A program made the translations under genes and the position numbers. Shown here piece after piece: positions 7,981 through 15,603 of a stretch of DNA of 32,673 bases (the stretch's first letter is position 1; the number at the start of each line of letters is the position of its first letter). This DNA is from Spirochaetales bacterium UBA4629 (GTDB taxonomy: Bacteria; Spirochaetota; Spirochaetia; Sphaerochaetales; Sphaerochaetaceae). The notes beneath the pieces were generated by a model that was not told the origin of the DNA, made no database searches, and saw only the letters and a program-made list of their open reading frames with translations. The stretch is from contig DHMZ01000102.1 of the NCBI GenBank assembly GCA_002406055.1, positions 4,159-36,831 on the forward strand. Reading direction: 5' to 3'.

Positions 7981-8858
7981 CTCCATTCCTCTATTTCTAC
8001 CGAAACAGACTTCACCATAATTGAGCCAAACTTTTCGAGACAATCTTGTACATACTGCTGTAAGTCAGAGATGGTAGATGGAATGTAGTGCCTCGGTGGA
8101 AGAAGTAGTGTTATTGAGATAGAGTAGGTTCTATCTGGATTCCTAACGCCTTTAACTTTCTTAACTTTCATTACTGGGTCATATTCACTAATAGAATGCT
8201 TTACCATTTGAGAAAGAGTTGTTTCAGATAAGACATCTTGCTGTGGCTTTGAAAAGGTTGGGCGTACTATTGTTTTTTCGCTACTTTGTGTCTTTAAGTG
8301 CTTTCCTCTTGAAAGTTTTACCTTTATTGAGTCAAAGACGATTTGCGGGGCAGAACGTGTTATTTCAATAGGAGGAACAGGAATAACGTGCTTACCTTCA
8401 GTAAAACGAATGTGCATTGCCATCTCGATATCATCTGCTGTTGATACGTCTTCGATGTGGATAATCTTACTAGGAGCAGGCAAGTCTAATCTCTTGGCAA
8501 TTTTATTAACCATCTTCTCGCTTGTTCCGATTATCAAAATCTTCCTGTTCTTTTCTTTTAGAAGGGCAGATGTAATCTCATTACGGTCACCATCGTCATC
8601 AAAAAGAGCTGTTTTGACGGCAGCCATAAAGTTTGGCTCTTCCTTTGCTGAGTGGCCAGCAAGAATTCTATCTCCCTTTATTAATAGGCCATCGTCGATA
8701 ATTAAGTTGATTTTATACTTTACAGCAACCTGTTTAGCATGGTAGCTTTTTCCACTGCCAGATCTTCCAACAAGACCATAGACTGTTATTCCCTTAAAAT
8801 AAGAGAAGAGAAGTTCGTGTAGCTTGTTTTTGGCGTGCAGTAGGTATTCTTTAATCAT
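7977..8858 (-). CDS. P-loop ATPase-like protein with Asp23-like C-terminus
   Basis: A 293-residue cytoplasmic protein. Walker A GRSGSGKS is at residues 31-38, followed by an Asp-rich IIDDGLL strand and a region RKILIIGTSEKMVNKIAKRLDLP typical of nucleotide-binding folds. The last 80 residues (MVKHSISEYDP ... DLQQYVQDCLEKFGSIMVKSVSVEIEEW) resemble the Asp23/Gls24 fold. The ATG at 8858 is used rather than 8888: it overlaps the 3' end of the kinase gene (8851-8858) with an AGAG-type SD about 10 nt upstream, whereas 8888 has none. It is co-transcribed as the third gene after the PhoB/PhoR-like pair, so it may be an output or accessory factor of that system. The function is unknown. Confidence 0.72.
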   Translation of the reverse strand: MIKEYLLHAKNKLHELLFSYFKGITVYGLVGRSGSGKSYHAKQVAVKYKINLIIDDGLLIKGDRILAGHSAKEEPNFMAAVKTALFDDDGDRNEITSALLKEKNRKILIIGTSEKMVNKIAKRLDLPAPSKIIHIEDVSTADDIEMAMHIRFTEGKHVIPVPPIEITRSAPQIVFDSIKVKLSRGKHLKTQSSEKTIVRPTFSKPQQDVLSETTLSQMVKHSISEYDPVMKVKKVKGVRNPDRTYSISITLLLPPRHYIPSTISDLQQYVQDCLEKFGSIMVKSVSVEIEEWS

Positions 8859-10542
8859 CCTGATTATTGCTCTCTTTAACTGAATCAAATGTTACACGGA
8901 AAATAGAACCTTTTCCAACCTTTGATTCAACCTCGATATCTCCACCATTAACTATACAAGCATGTTTTACAATTGCGAGCCCCAATCCTGTTCCGCCAAC
9001 GGCCTTTGATCTAGATTTATCTACTCTAAAGAAACGTTCAAAGATTCTGTCTTGGTATTCGTCAGGAATTCCAATGCCATTGTCTTCAACTTCAATGATA
9101 GCTTTTCCATTCTCCTCTTTTGTTCTAACTTCAACCTTTCCGCCTTCATTTGTATATTTGATGGCATTGTCGATTAGGTTAGAAAGAATTTGAGTAAGCA
9201 TGCTTGGATTTGATTTTATGTAAATATCCTTTCCTGTAATGAGAATATTTATATTTCTCTCTTCTGCAACATTCTTTAAGCTATCAACAATCTGGACAAT
9301 AGCCTTTCTAACATTTATTACTTCTTGGTCTATAGTAAGGCCTTTTTCATCGAGTTTTGAAAGCCTTATGATATCTTCAATAAGCTGGCTCATTCTCTTT
9401 GTTTCATTATATATTTGGTCAATGAAACCTTTCTTATCTTCCTCTTTAACTAGCCCTGACTCTAATAGTTCTGCACTCCCAGCGATAATATGAAGAGGAG
9501 TCTTTAGCTCATGAGATACGTTGGCTGTAAAATCACGTCGTTGTTTTTCTATTTCAACACGGCGGGTAATATCATAGATGAGAAGGGAAACGCCGACTAT
9601 CTCATCGTCATTCTTTAGTTTTGTACTATCAACTTGGTATGTTCTAGTCTTTCTATATATGATTGTAGTCTGTGGACCTTTTTGTAGAGTATCATCAATG
9701 ATCTTAAGAATTACAGAATCAAAGACTAAGTGATAGTCTTCGTCTAAAGAGTCTTCAGATAGTTCAAGAATATCGATTGCAGATTTATTTATATATGATA
9801 TCTTATCGTTTCCCTCTGTTAGAATGAGTCCTTCTACTAGTGATTCAGAGACAGCTCTAAATTTATTCTGTCCTTCTTTTAGCTGTTCTCGTTGTAGTGC
9901 GATGTCTCCCTTTTGTTCTTGTATTTTATTTAAAAGAGGGAGTATTTCTCTATATTTTTTTCCTATTTCTGGGGTAGGGCTCTCAACATTAATATCATTA
10001 AGAGGTTTTACAATCAAAAATGAGATAAGACGAGCAAGAAGGGCAGAAGTTAAAATAGCAAGAAGAAGGATATAGATTATCTCTATCCTCATATCAAAAA
10101 AAGTATCAGCGAAGGTTCTTAGAGTAGAGGACGCTACTATTACTGAACCATCTTTTGCGCTGATACCTGCAAGTATTAAGCTTCCGAATAGGAAACTTGT
10201 ATTAGTTGAACAAATTGTTTCAGGAGTGTTTAAGACACGAGATAAAAAAAGCTCAAGGGCTCTTTGGTCTGTTACAAGATACCACGCTTCTTCGAACTCA
10301 TCATTTATGATTTTTCCGTCAGGCGAAATTATTGTTATATTGTAGTTTTGGTTTTCAAAGTCCTCCGTGAACTTTTCTCCTAGTTCTATATAGCCACGAT
10401 AAACAATACCAACAAGCTCTCTTAGCTGAGCTTCCTGCCTTTGCCCAATTACATTAGTTGTTGCTTGAAGTGTAAGTATTACAGAGAATGCAGCAATAAT
10501 AAGTAGAGCAACAAGAACATAAAGGATGATTCGTTTTGTCAT
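8851..10542 (-). CDS. phoR: PhoR-like sensor histidine kinase
   Basis: A 563-residue membrane kinase. TM1 lies near residues 5-27, an extracytoplasmic sensor domain spans about 28-150, and TM2 lies near 152-178. A coiled linker and a PAS domain (about 226-335) follow. The HisKA domain has SHELKTPL with phospho-acceptor His344, and the HATPase_c domain has the N box NLIDNAIKYT, EDNGIGIP, the F box RIFERFFRVD and GGTGLGLAIVKH. All catalytic motifs are intact. It lies 2 nt downstream of the response regulator. Architecture and order match PhoR, the phosphate-starvation sensor, but no pst or phoU gene is in the window, so the stimulus is inferred only from architecture. Confidence 0.9.
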   Translation of the reverse strand: MTKRIILYVLVALLIIAAFSVILTLQATTNVIGQRQEAQLRELVGIVYRGYIELGEKFTEDFENQNYNITIISPDGKIINDEFEEAWYLVTDQRALELFLSRVLNTPETICSTNTSFLFGSLILAGISAKDGSVIVASSTLRTFADTFFDMRIEIIYILLLAILTSALLARLISFLIVKPLNDINVESPTPEIGKKYREILPLLNKIQEQKGDIALQREQLKEGQNKFRAVSESLVEGLILTEGNDKISYINKSAIDILELSEDSLDEDYHLVFDSVILKIIDDTLQKGPQTTIIYRKTRTYQVDSTKLKNDDEIVGVSLLIYDITRRVEIEKQRRDFTANVSHELKTPLHIIAGSAELLESGLVKEEDKKGFIDQIYNETKRMSQLIEDIIRLSKLDEKGLTIDQEVINVRKAIVQIVDSLKNVAEERNINILITGKDIYIKSNPSMLTQILSNLIDNAIKYTNEGGKVEVRTKEENGKAIIEVEDNGIGIPDEYQDRIFERFFRVDKSRSKAVGGTGLGLAIVKHACIVNGGDIEVESKVGKGSIFRVTFDSVKESNNQDD

Positions 10543-10544
10543 TA

Positions 10545-11219
10545 TTATTTCTTTTCGCTAGCTCTGTATCCAACTCCTCTTACTGTCTCAATTAAAGGAG
10601 CGGCTACGCCAATCTTAGTTCTAAGAGTAGCAATATGTACATCAACTGTACGTGTCTCTCCTATATTGCTAATCCCCCAAATAGCTTTCATTAAATCTTC
10701 TCTAGAGTAAACCTTTCCTGGTTCCTGCAAGAGTAGATATAGTACTTCATATTCTTTAAGTGTCAGTTTAACAGGTTCGCCATTAACTGTAACAGAGTGG
10801 TTACCTGTATCTAAACTTAGTGGTCCAACAGAGTAGACCTTCTTCTGAATCTTTGGCTCGCAACGTCTTAAAACAGCTTTAACACGGCTAATCATCTCCA
10901 TCATGCCAAATGGCTTTGCAAGGTAATCATCAGCACCGCTATCAAGACCTAATACCTTATCATATTCAGTACCTCTTGCTGTTGCGATGATTACAGGGAT
11001 ACCTTCTGTTTCAGGTGTTGTTTTAAGCTTTTTTAGGATAGAAATGCCATCTTCTTGTGGAAGATTTAAGTCGAGCATGATAAGTTTAGGCTTTCGAATC
11101 TTTAGTCTTTCCCAGAGTGTTTTTCCACAATCAATGCCTTCAGCTTCAAAGCCTGAAGCAATTAATGTGTAAACCATCATATTCCTTATTGCCGCTTCAT
11201 CTTCAACACAATAAATCAT
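10545..11219 (-). CDS. phoB: OmpR/PhoB-family response regulator
   Basis: A 224-residue two-domain regulator. The receiver domain has the acidic pocket VEDE, phospho-accepting Asp50 in LIMLDLNLP, the switch Thr in IIATARG, and Lys in YLAKPFG. A winged-helix DNA-binding domain follows from about residue 125, with LTLKEYEVLYLLL, REDLMKAIWG and TRTVDVHIATLRTKIG. GGGAG lies about 11 nt before the ATG. It is the first gene of a three-gene unit with the PhoR-like kinase and the P-loop protein. Control of phosphate or envelope genes is plausible by family. The upstream region carries a pair of TTTGCATT repeats that could serve autoregulation. Confidence 0.9.
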   Translation of the reverse strand: MIYCVEDEAAIRNMMVYTLIASGFEAEGIDCGKTLWERLKIRKPKLIMLDLNLPQEDGISILKKLKTTPETEGIPVIIATARGTEYDKVLGLDSGADDYLAKPFGMMEMISRVKAVLRRCEPKIQKKVYSVGPLSLDTGNHSVTVNGEPVKLTLKEYEVLYLLLQEPGKVYSREDLMKAIWGISNIGETRTVDVHIATLRTKIGVAAPLIETVRGVGYRASEKK

Positions 11220-11390
11220 TTTCTTTTTCTCCCATTAGAATATTATCGTTTTGAGAGGAAGAATTACAATAATTTCTTTGCATTCTTTTAACATTATTAA
11301 CCATTTGCATTAAAAAAAACGGAAAAAATTAACTTCAATTCAATATATAGGGGGAGAATTTTACCTAAAATCAAATTTGTAAAGTTGAAT
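11220..11390 (-). promoter_or_regulatory. Upstream region of the phoB-phoR unit with 8-nt direct repeats
   Basis: An AT-rich 5' region. TTTGCATT occurs at 11277-11284 and 11304-11311 (27 nt apart), flanking TTAACATTATTAACC. This is a candidate binding site for the response regulator. The -10-like elements for the minus strand are ambiguous, so no promoter is called. Confidence 0.3.
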
Positions 11391-11415
11391 TTAAAAATAG
11401 AGGCATTTCTGCCTC
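11391..11415 (-). terminator. Rho-independent terminator of mgtE
   Basis: On the minus strand GAGGCA-GAAA-TGCCTC forms a perfect 6-bp stem with a GNRA tetraloop (11400-11415), directly followed by TATTTTTA. It lies 3 nt past the mgtE stop codon. Confidence 0.8.
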
Positions 11416-11418
11416 CAT

Positions 11419-12828
11419 TCACGCTCCAATACCTGCAACGTTAATTAAGAGTAACCATGCTAGTCCATAATAAGCAACAACAGCTGCAAGGTCGTTCATT
11501 GTTGTAATGAGTGGACCAGATGCTACTGCAGGGTCTACATGTATCTTCTTAAATATGATTGGTATGATTGTGCCCATGAGGGTAGATACTGTCATTGACA
11601 ATACAAGTGCAAGTCCTGTGCAAGACGAGATGCTAAATGCATAGAACAAGTCTCTCTGCTTTGTTAGGTAGATAAATAGTCCAATAACAGCAGAACATAT
11701 AACACCCATGATAATACCATTAAAGAATCCAACTCTCGTTTCCTTCCATACAAGCTTGAAGAGGTCTTTCATTGAAGTTCTTTCACTTGTTAGAACTCTA
11801 ATAGTTACAGCAAGTGACTGTGTACCACTGTTACCAGCCATGTCTAGTACAAGAGATTGGAAACTAATAAGGATTGCAATATGTGATGCAATAGAGGAGA
11901 AGAAGCTTACAACAGTAGATACTCCCATACCTAAGAAGAGAAGTATTGTAAGCCAAGGAATTCTCTTTTTCATACTTAAGAAGACGCTTCCATCTAAATC
12001 TTCTTCTTCACCAAGAGAAGCGAACTTTGCATAGTCGTCTCTCATTGAGTCATCGATAAGCTCCATCATGTCTTGGCTAGTAATAACACCAATAAGCTTA
12101 TTTGTTGAATCCAAGACAGGAATTGAGTCCTCTGCGTAATCTTTGAGGTTATTAACACACTCATCTATTAGCTCGTGAGCATAAACGTAAGGATAAGATG
12201 TAGAGACTATTGAATCTACAGTTGTTCCTTCGCGCGCTCTAATTAAATCTTTTAAATCTATAGCACCATAATACAGTTCATTGCCACCAACAACATAGAT
12301 AGTCTGAATGTTGTCATTTTCTGCAGCTTGGTCGATAAGCTCCTTCATGGCTTCTTTAATTGTTATGCCATTTTTGATTTCGATGAAGTTCGTGCTCATC
12401 TTTGAACCGATTTCATCGTCATCGAAAGATGCAATTAAGGCAAGATCGTGCTTTTTGTCATTATCTAAGAACTCCAGAAGGGTAGCTCTTTCTCCCTTAG
12501 GAAGTGTTTTTAAGTATTCAGCAGCCTTGTCTGTTTCCATACAGCTCAAAACTGCGATCTTCTTCTTTACGCTTAATTCATTTAGATATGTAGATGTATT
12601 ATCTTCTGCGTACTCCAAGATGTTAGCTAAGCTATCTTGATCAAGAATTCTATATAGCTTCTCTCTATCTTGTGGCTCAAGTTCCTCCAAAGCATCTGCA
12701 ATATCATTATCGTGATAGTCAGAAATCTTTTCCTTTAGAGCCATTGGCGAGATGTTGCTCTTGATTATATTAACTAACTCTTGGACGTAGTCTGGATGTT
12801 GTGTAATTTGCTCTTTTTCGTCTTCCAT
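11419..12828 (-). CDS. mgtE: Magnesium transporter MgtE
   Basis: A Mg2+-selective channel/transporter of 469 residues. The N-terminal superhelical MgtE_N domain (to about residue 130) is followed by a CBS pair (about 135-255, with TIYVVGG and LIGVITSQDM) and a five-helix membrane domain with the conserved pore segment DMAGNSGTQSLAVTIR and a C-terminal PLITTMNDLAAVVAYYG. The CBS and N domains sense cytosolic Mg2+ and close the pore. The ATG at 12828 is chosen because GGAGG is 5 nt upstream; the in-frame ATG at 12840 overlaps that SD. A short leader ORF with its own strong SD lies upstream on the same strand and may regulate it. The gene ends at a clear terminator. Confidence 0.94.
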   Translation of the reverse strand: MEDEKEQITQHPDYVQELVNIIKSNISPMALKEKISDYHDNDIADALEELEPQDREKLYRILDQDSLANILEYAEDNTSTYLNELSVKKKIAVLSCMETDKAAEYLKTLPKGERATLLEFLDNDKKHDLALIASFDDDEIGSKMSTNFIEIKNGITIKEAMKELIDQAAENDNIQTIYVVGGNELYYGAIDLKDLIRAREGTTVDSIVSTSYPYVYAHELIDECVNNLKDYAEDSIPVLDSTNKLIGVITSQDMMELIDDSMRDDYAKFASLGEEEDLDGSVFLSMKKRIPWLTILLFLGMGVSTVVSFFSSIASHIAILISFQSLVLDMAGNSGTQSLAVTIRVLTSERTSMKDLFKLVWKETRVGFFNGIIMGVICSAVIGLFIYLTKQRDLFYAFSISSCTGLALVLSMTVSTLMGTIIPIIFKKIHVDPAVASGPLITTMNDLAAVVAYYGLAWLLLINVAGIGA

Positions 12829-12833
12829 TTTTC

Positions 12834-12902
12834 CCTCCATAACTAGAGCAGAAAAGAAGGCCTCATTATACCGTCAGAAGAGACGGCTTTGTACTTGGAG
12901 GC
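12834..12902 (-). promoter_or_regulatory. Candidate mgtE 5' leader with alternative RNA pairings
   Basis: On the minus strand the mgtE SD TGGAGG (12834-12839) is perfectly complementary to CCTCCA (12896-12901), the Pro-Pro codons of the upstream short ORF. The same leader segment (GCCTC, 12898-12902) can instead pair with GAGGC (12860-12864), enclosing a CCGTC/GACGG hairpin (12871-12886). The two pairings exclude each other, the pattern expected of a translational switch. A perfect TATAAT at 12865-12870 could alternatively be a -10 box for mgtE itself. Confidence 0.4.
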
Positions 12903-12955
12903 ATTTCTTTCTCAGCTTGATTAATCACTGGCTTACCACCATGACCGTCTTCCAT
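12866..12955 (-). CDS. 29-residue leader peptide ORF upstream of mgtE
   Basis: ATG at 12955 to TAA at 12866, 29 codons. It has a near-ideal SD, AAGGAG (12963-12968), 7 nt before the start. The peptide begins Met-Glu-Asp-Gly-His-Gly-Gly-Lys-Pro and later holds Met-Pro-Pro-Ser-Thr-Lys-Pro. It is hydrophilic with no membrane segment. The first ten bases, ATGGAAGACG, are identical to the start of mgtE. It ends 38 nt before the mgtE start on the same strand. Known magnesium-transporter leaders in enterobacteria (mgtL, mgtM) are also short acidic or Pro-containing ORFs that sense ribosome behaviour at low Mg2+. A similar role here is inference. It could instead be a free-standing small protein or a duplicated fragment of the mgtE start. 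Confidence 0.5.
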   Translation of the reverse strand: MEDGHGGKPVINQAEKEMPPSTKPSLLTV

Positions 12956-13240
12956 TGTTTATCTCCTTATCGATATGTCTTGATTCTAACCCTATTATGC
13001 AAAAGAGTTCTAGATAGAAAAGAAAAAAAAGAGGGCTAGATAAGAAAAAATAATTAGCAAAAAATGTAAAATTTAATAATTATTTCTTTATCAATAAAGA
13101 ATTAGCGACATATTTGTCTTGTTATTTCTTGCCACAAAAAGAAATAGTTATAGCAATAAAAAAATATCGTATTTAAGAGCAAATTTGCGTTTTACTTATC
13201 TTTGTTTTAACATTAAATGAGTTTTAAAAAGGAGGATGTA
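12956..13240. other. AT-rich divergent mgtE/rnf intergenic region
   Basis: No further gene is seen here. It contains the leader-ORF SD (minus), a CATAAT -10-like element for the minus strand (12994-12999), the two inverted repeats described separately, and the rnfC SD AGGAGG (13230-13235). I could not identify a convincing -35/-10 pair for the rnf operon. Confidence 0.5.
13081..13146. repeat. Two inverted repeats with a shared TATTTCTT half-site
   Basis: TCTTTAT-CA-ATAAAGA (13085-13100) is a perfect inverted repeat. TATTTCTT-(8 nt)-AAGAAATA (13123-13146) is a second with 8-bp arms. TATTTCTT itself begins at 13081 and 13123, 42 nt apart, about four helical turns. Candidate operator sites for the rnf operon or mgtE leader; low sequence complexity makes chance possible. 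Confidence 0.35.
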
Positions 13241-14548
13241 GTGTTAAGAGGAGCTACGTTTAAGAGGGGAGGAATACACCCTTTAGATAAAAAAAGTCTA
13301 TCTAAAGATAAAAAGATTGAAGTCCTTCCAATTCCTTCAGAATTAGTGGTATCGCTTTCGCAACATATAGGAGCACCTGCTAAGTGTGTTGTAAATAAAG
13401 GCGATAGGGTTGAAAGAGGTCAGCTTATCGGGGAAGCTCAGTCATTTGTTTCTGCATCTATCCATTCACCAGTACGTGGTACTGTTGTAGATATAAGAAA
13501 AAATCTTCTTGCAACTGGCATTGCTGCCGATTGCGTTGTAATAAAAAGCGATGAGGAACAACCTGATTTATTCTCAACTCCATACGATTGGAGAAATGAA
13601 AGCAAAGAAGAGATTTTAAAAGCTATTCGTGACTATGGCCTAGTTGGTATGGGCGGTGCTACATTCCCAACAAGCGTTAAGTTTAGCATTCCAGAGGGCA
13701 AGAAGGTTGAGTACCTAGTAATCAATGCTGTTGAATGTGAGCCATATTTAACATGTGACTACCGTCTAATGAAAGAGCGCACTAGTGACATTATTGAAGG
13801 CATAATGATTGCTAGCAAAGTCTTGAGTCCTGAAAACATAATTATTGGAGTAGAGGCTAATAAGGAAGATGCAGCTCTTCTTTTGGAGAGCAAAGCCAAA
13901 GAAATGGGCTTTAATCTAACTGTGGCTCTTTTGAAAATGAAGTACCCACAAGGAGACGAAAAGCAACTCCTTTACGCTTTAACTGGACGAGCTATTCCAT
14001 CTGGAAAACTTCCTTTAGATATTGGTTGTATAGTTTGTAATACATCATCAATTATTGCGCTTTATGAAGCAATTAAGTTCCATAAGCCTCTTATAGAAAG
14101 AGTAATGACTGTAACAGGTGAGGCAATTGGTGAACCAAAGAACCTTCTCGTTCCAATCGGAACAACATTTAAGACTCTTTTTGAGTATTGCTCTGGAGAT
14201 GAAAGCAAATGTAATGAAATAATCTCCGGTGGACCGATGATGGGTTTTGGAGTACCAAATCTTACTATTCCAACTGTAAAAGGCACTAACGGGCTATTGT
14301 GTATTCTTAGCAAAGAAGAAAAGACCTTTAATTGCGTCAACTGTGGTAAATGTGTACAGCACTGTCCAATGGGTCTTAGACCAAACAGAATGTATCGCTT
14401 AATTACTAACAAGCAATATAAAGATGCAATGGATATAGGATTAATGGATTGTAAGGAGTGTGGGTGTTGTGCTTACTCATGCTCATCACACTTGAATCTT
14501 GTCCAGACCTTTAAACTTGGAAAGAAGCTTGGGAGGGAAAAGAAATGA
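13241..14548 (+). CDS. rnfC: Electron transport complex subunit RnfC
   Basis: The peripheral NADH/FMN-binding subunit of the Rnf ferredoxin:NAD+ oxidoreductase, which couples electron transfer to Na+ or H+ translocation. FKRGGIHP opens the RnfC N-terminal domain, and the nucleotide/flavin loop is GLVGMGGATFPTSVKF. Two 4Fe-4S clusters follow: CVNCGKCVQHCP (Cys355, 358, 361, 365) and CKECGCCAYSC (Cys384, 387, 390, 394). The GTG at 13241 is chosen because AGGAGG ends 5 nt before it; the ATG at 13217 has no SD and lengthens the protein beyond the usual RnfC N-terminus. The product is 435 residues. It is first of six genes and overlaps rnfD by 4 nt (ATGA). Confidence 0.93.
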   Translation: MLRGATFKRGGIHPLDKKSLSKDKKIEVLPIPSELVVSLSQHIGAPAKCVVNKGDRVERGQLIGEAQSFVSASIHSPVRGTVVDIRKNLLATGIAADCVVIKSDEEQPDLFSTPYDWRNESKEEILKAIRDYGLVGMGGATFPTSVKFSIPEGKKVEYLVINAVECEPYLTCDYRLMKERTSDIIEGIMIASKVLSPENIIIGVEANKEDAALLLESKAKEMGFNLTVALLKMKYPQGDEKQLLYALTGRAIPSGKLPLDIGCIVCNTSSIIALYEAIKFHKPLIERVMTVTGEAIGEPKNLLVPIGTTFKTLFEYCSGDESKCNEIISGGPMMGFGVPNLTIPTVKGTNGLLCILSKEEKTFNCVNCGKCVQHCPMGLRPNRMYRLITNKQYKDAMDIGLMDCKECGCCAYSCSSHLNLVQTFKLGKKLGREKK

Positions 14549-15603
14549 TTAAGGTTAAAGTTAGCCCTCATATTCATGACAAAATCAGAACAGATAAGGC
14601 GATGGGATATGTTTCTCTCGCACTTCTTCCTTCTGCACTATGGGGCTGTGTTATGTTTGGCTTTAGAGCCTTCTTGATACTTATAATCTCCATTATCTCA
14701 TCTCTTTTAACAGAATACCTATTAAATAAGATAAGCCATGAAGATACCCTCTTAGATGGATCTGCATTAGTTACGGGTCTTCTTGTTGGAATGAATCTCT
14801 CTTCTTCTTGTCCTCTTTATGTTCCTCTAATTGCTTCTATTTTTGCAATCGGAGTATGTAAGTGGACATTTGGTGGACTCGGGTGCAACTGGGCCAACCC
14901 TGCAATTGCAGGAAGAGCCTTTGTTTTCTTCTCTTTCTCTTCAGTAATGAGTTCTTTCCCTCTTCCATGGGTATTTAAAAAAAGTGCAGAGTTAAGTGCA
15001 GGAGCAACTCCACTTTCTGCATTAAAAATGGAGATGGGTAAGGGGCTTTCCTCTTATTCTATTCTCTCTTCTTCTGGCTATCCCATAACAAATTTTGCTT
15101 CTTCGATTTCTGCTAAAACAGGAATTAATCCATACGTTATTGATGAGTTCTTTGGTTTTGCTAGCGGTAGTATTGGAGAAGTAAGTGCCCTATTATTAAT
15201 TATTGGCGGTCTGTTCTTGTTATACAAAAAAGTAATAACATGGCGAATTCCTGTTTGCTTTGTTCTTTCTTTTGCTATTTTAAGCTACATATTCGGAGGA
15301 CTTGCTAATGGAAAAGGACTATTTGAAGGAGAGGTTTTAATTTCTGTTCTTTCTGGTGGTCTACTTCTTGGTGCTATCTTTATGGCAACAGATTGGGTTA
15401 CATCTCCTTCTACTCCTAAAGGTGAAATAATCTATGCTATTGGATGTGGCTTCTTTACATTCATTATCCGTTTCTTCGGATCTTTGCCTGAGGGTGTATC
15501 TCTTGCAATTCTCTTAATGAATATGGTCACACCTACTATTGATAAATATGTAAGCGTAAGGAAATTTGGTTATGTAAGACCTGTAAAAGGAGAGAAACAA
15601 TGA
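14545..15603 (+). CDS. rnfD: Electron transport complex subunit RnfD
   Basis: An integral membrane subunit of Rnf (NqrB/RnfD family), 352 residues with about nine hydrophobic segments. It carries a covalently bound FMN in characterised homologues. The corresponding site is SAGATPLSAL with Thr155; the residues before it (Glu-Leu-Ser-Ala) depart from the usual Asp-x-x-Ser/Thr of the flavinylation signal. GCNWANPAIAGRAF and ATDWVTSP are conserved family segments. The ATG lies in the rnfC stop (ATGA) and the stop lies in the rnfG start (ATGA), so translation is tightly coupled. Confidence 0.92.
   Translation: MIKVKVSPHIHDKIRTDKAMGYVSLALLPSALWGCVMFGFRAFLILIISIISSLLTEYLLNKISHEDTLLDGSALVTGLLVGMNLSSSCPLYVPLIASIFAIGVCKWTFGGLGCNWANPAIAGRAFVFFSFSSVMSSFPLPWVFKKSAELSAGATPLSALKMEMGKGLSSYSILSSSGYPITNFASSISAKTGINPYVIDEFFGFASGSIGEVSALLLIIGGLFLLYKKVITWRIPVCFVLSFAILSYIFGGLANGKGLFEGEVLISVLSGGLLLGAIFMATDWVTSPSTPKGEIIYAIGCGFFTFIIRFFGSLPEGVSLAILLMNMVTPTIDKYVSVRKFGYVRPVKGEKQ

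Noticed and set aside
8410..8745. Plus-strand ORF within the P-loop gene
   Set aside because: Antisense shadow of a well-supported gene, with no SD or recognisable domain; the same applies to the ORFs opposite phoR, mgtE, rnfC and others.
12841..13240. M-box (ykoK) magnesium riboswitch for mgtE
   Set aside because: The leader is too short and I could not find the conserved M-box core or the long P2-P5 stems; a leader-ORF mechanism fits better.
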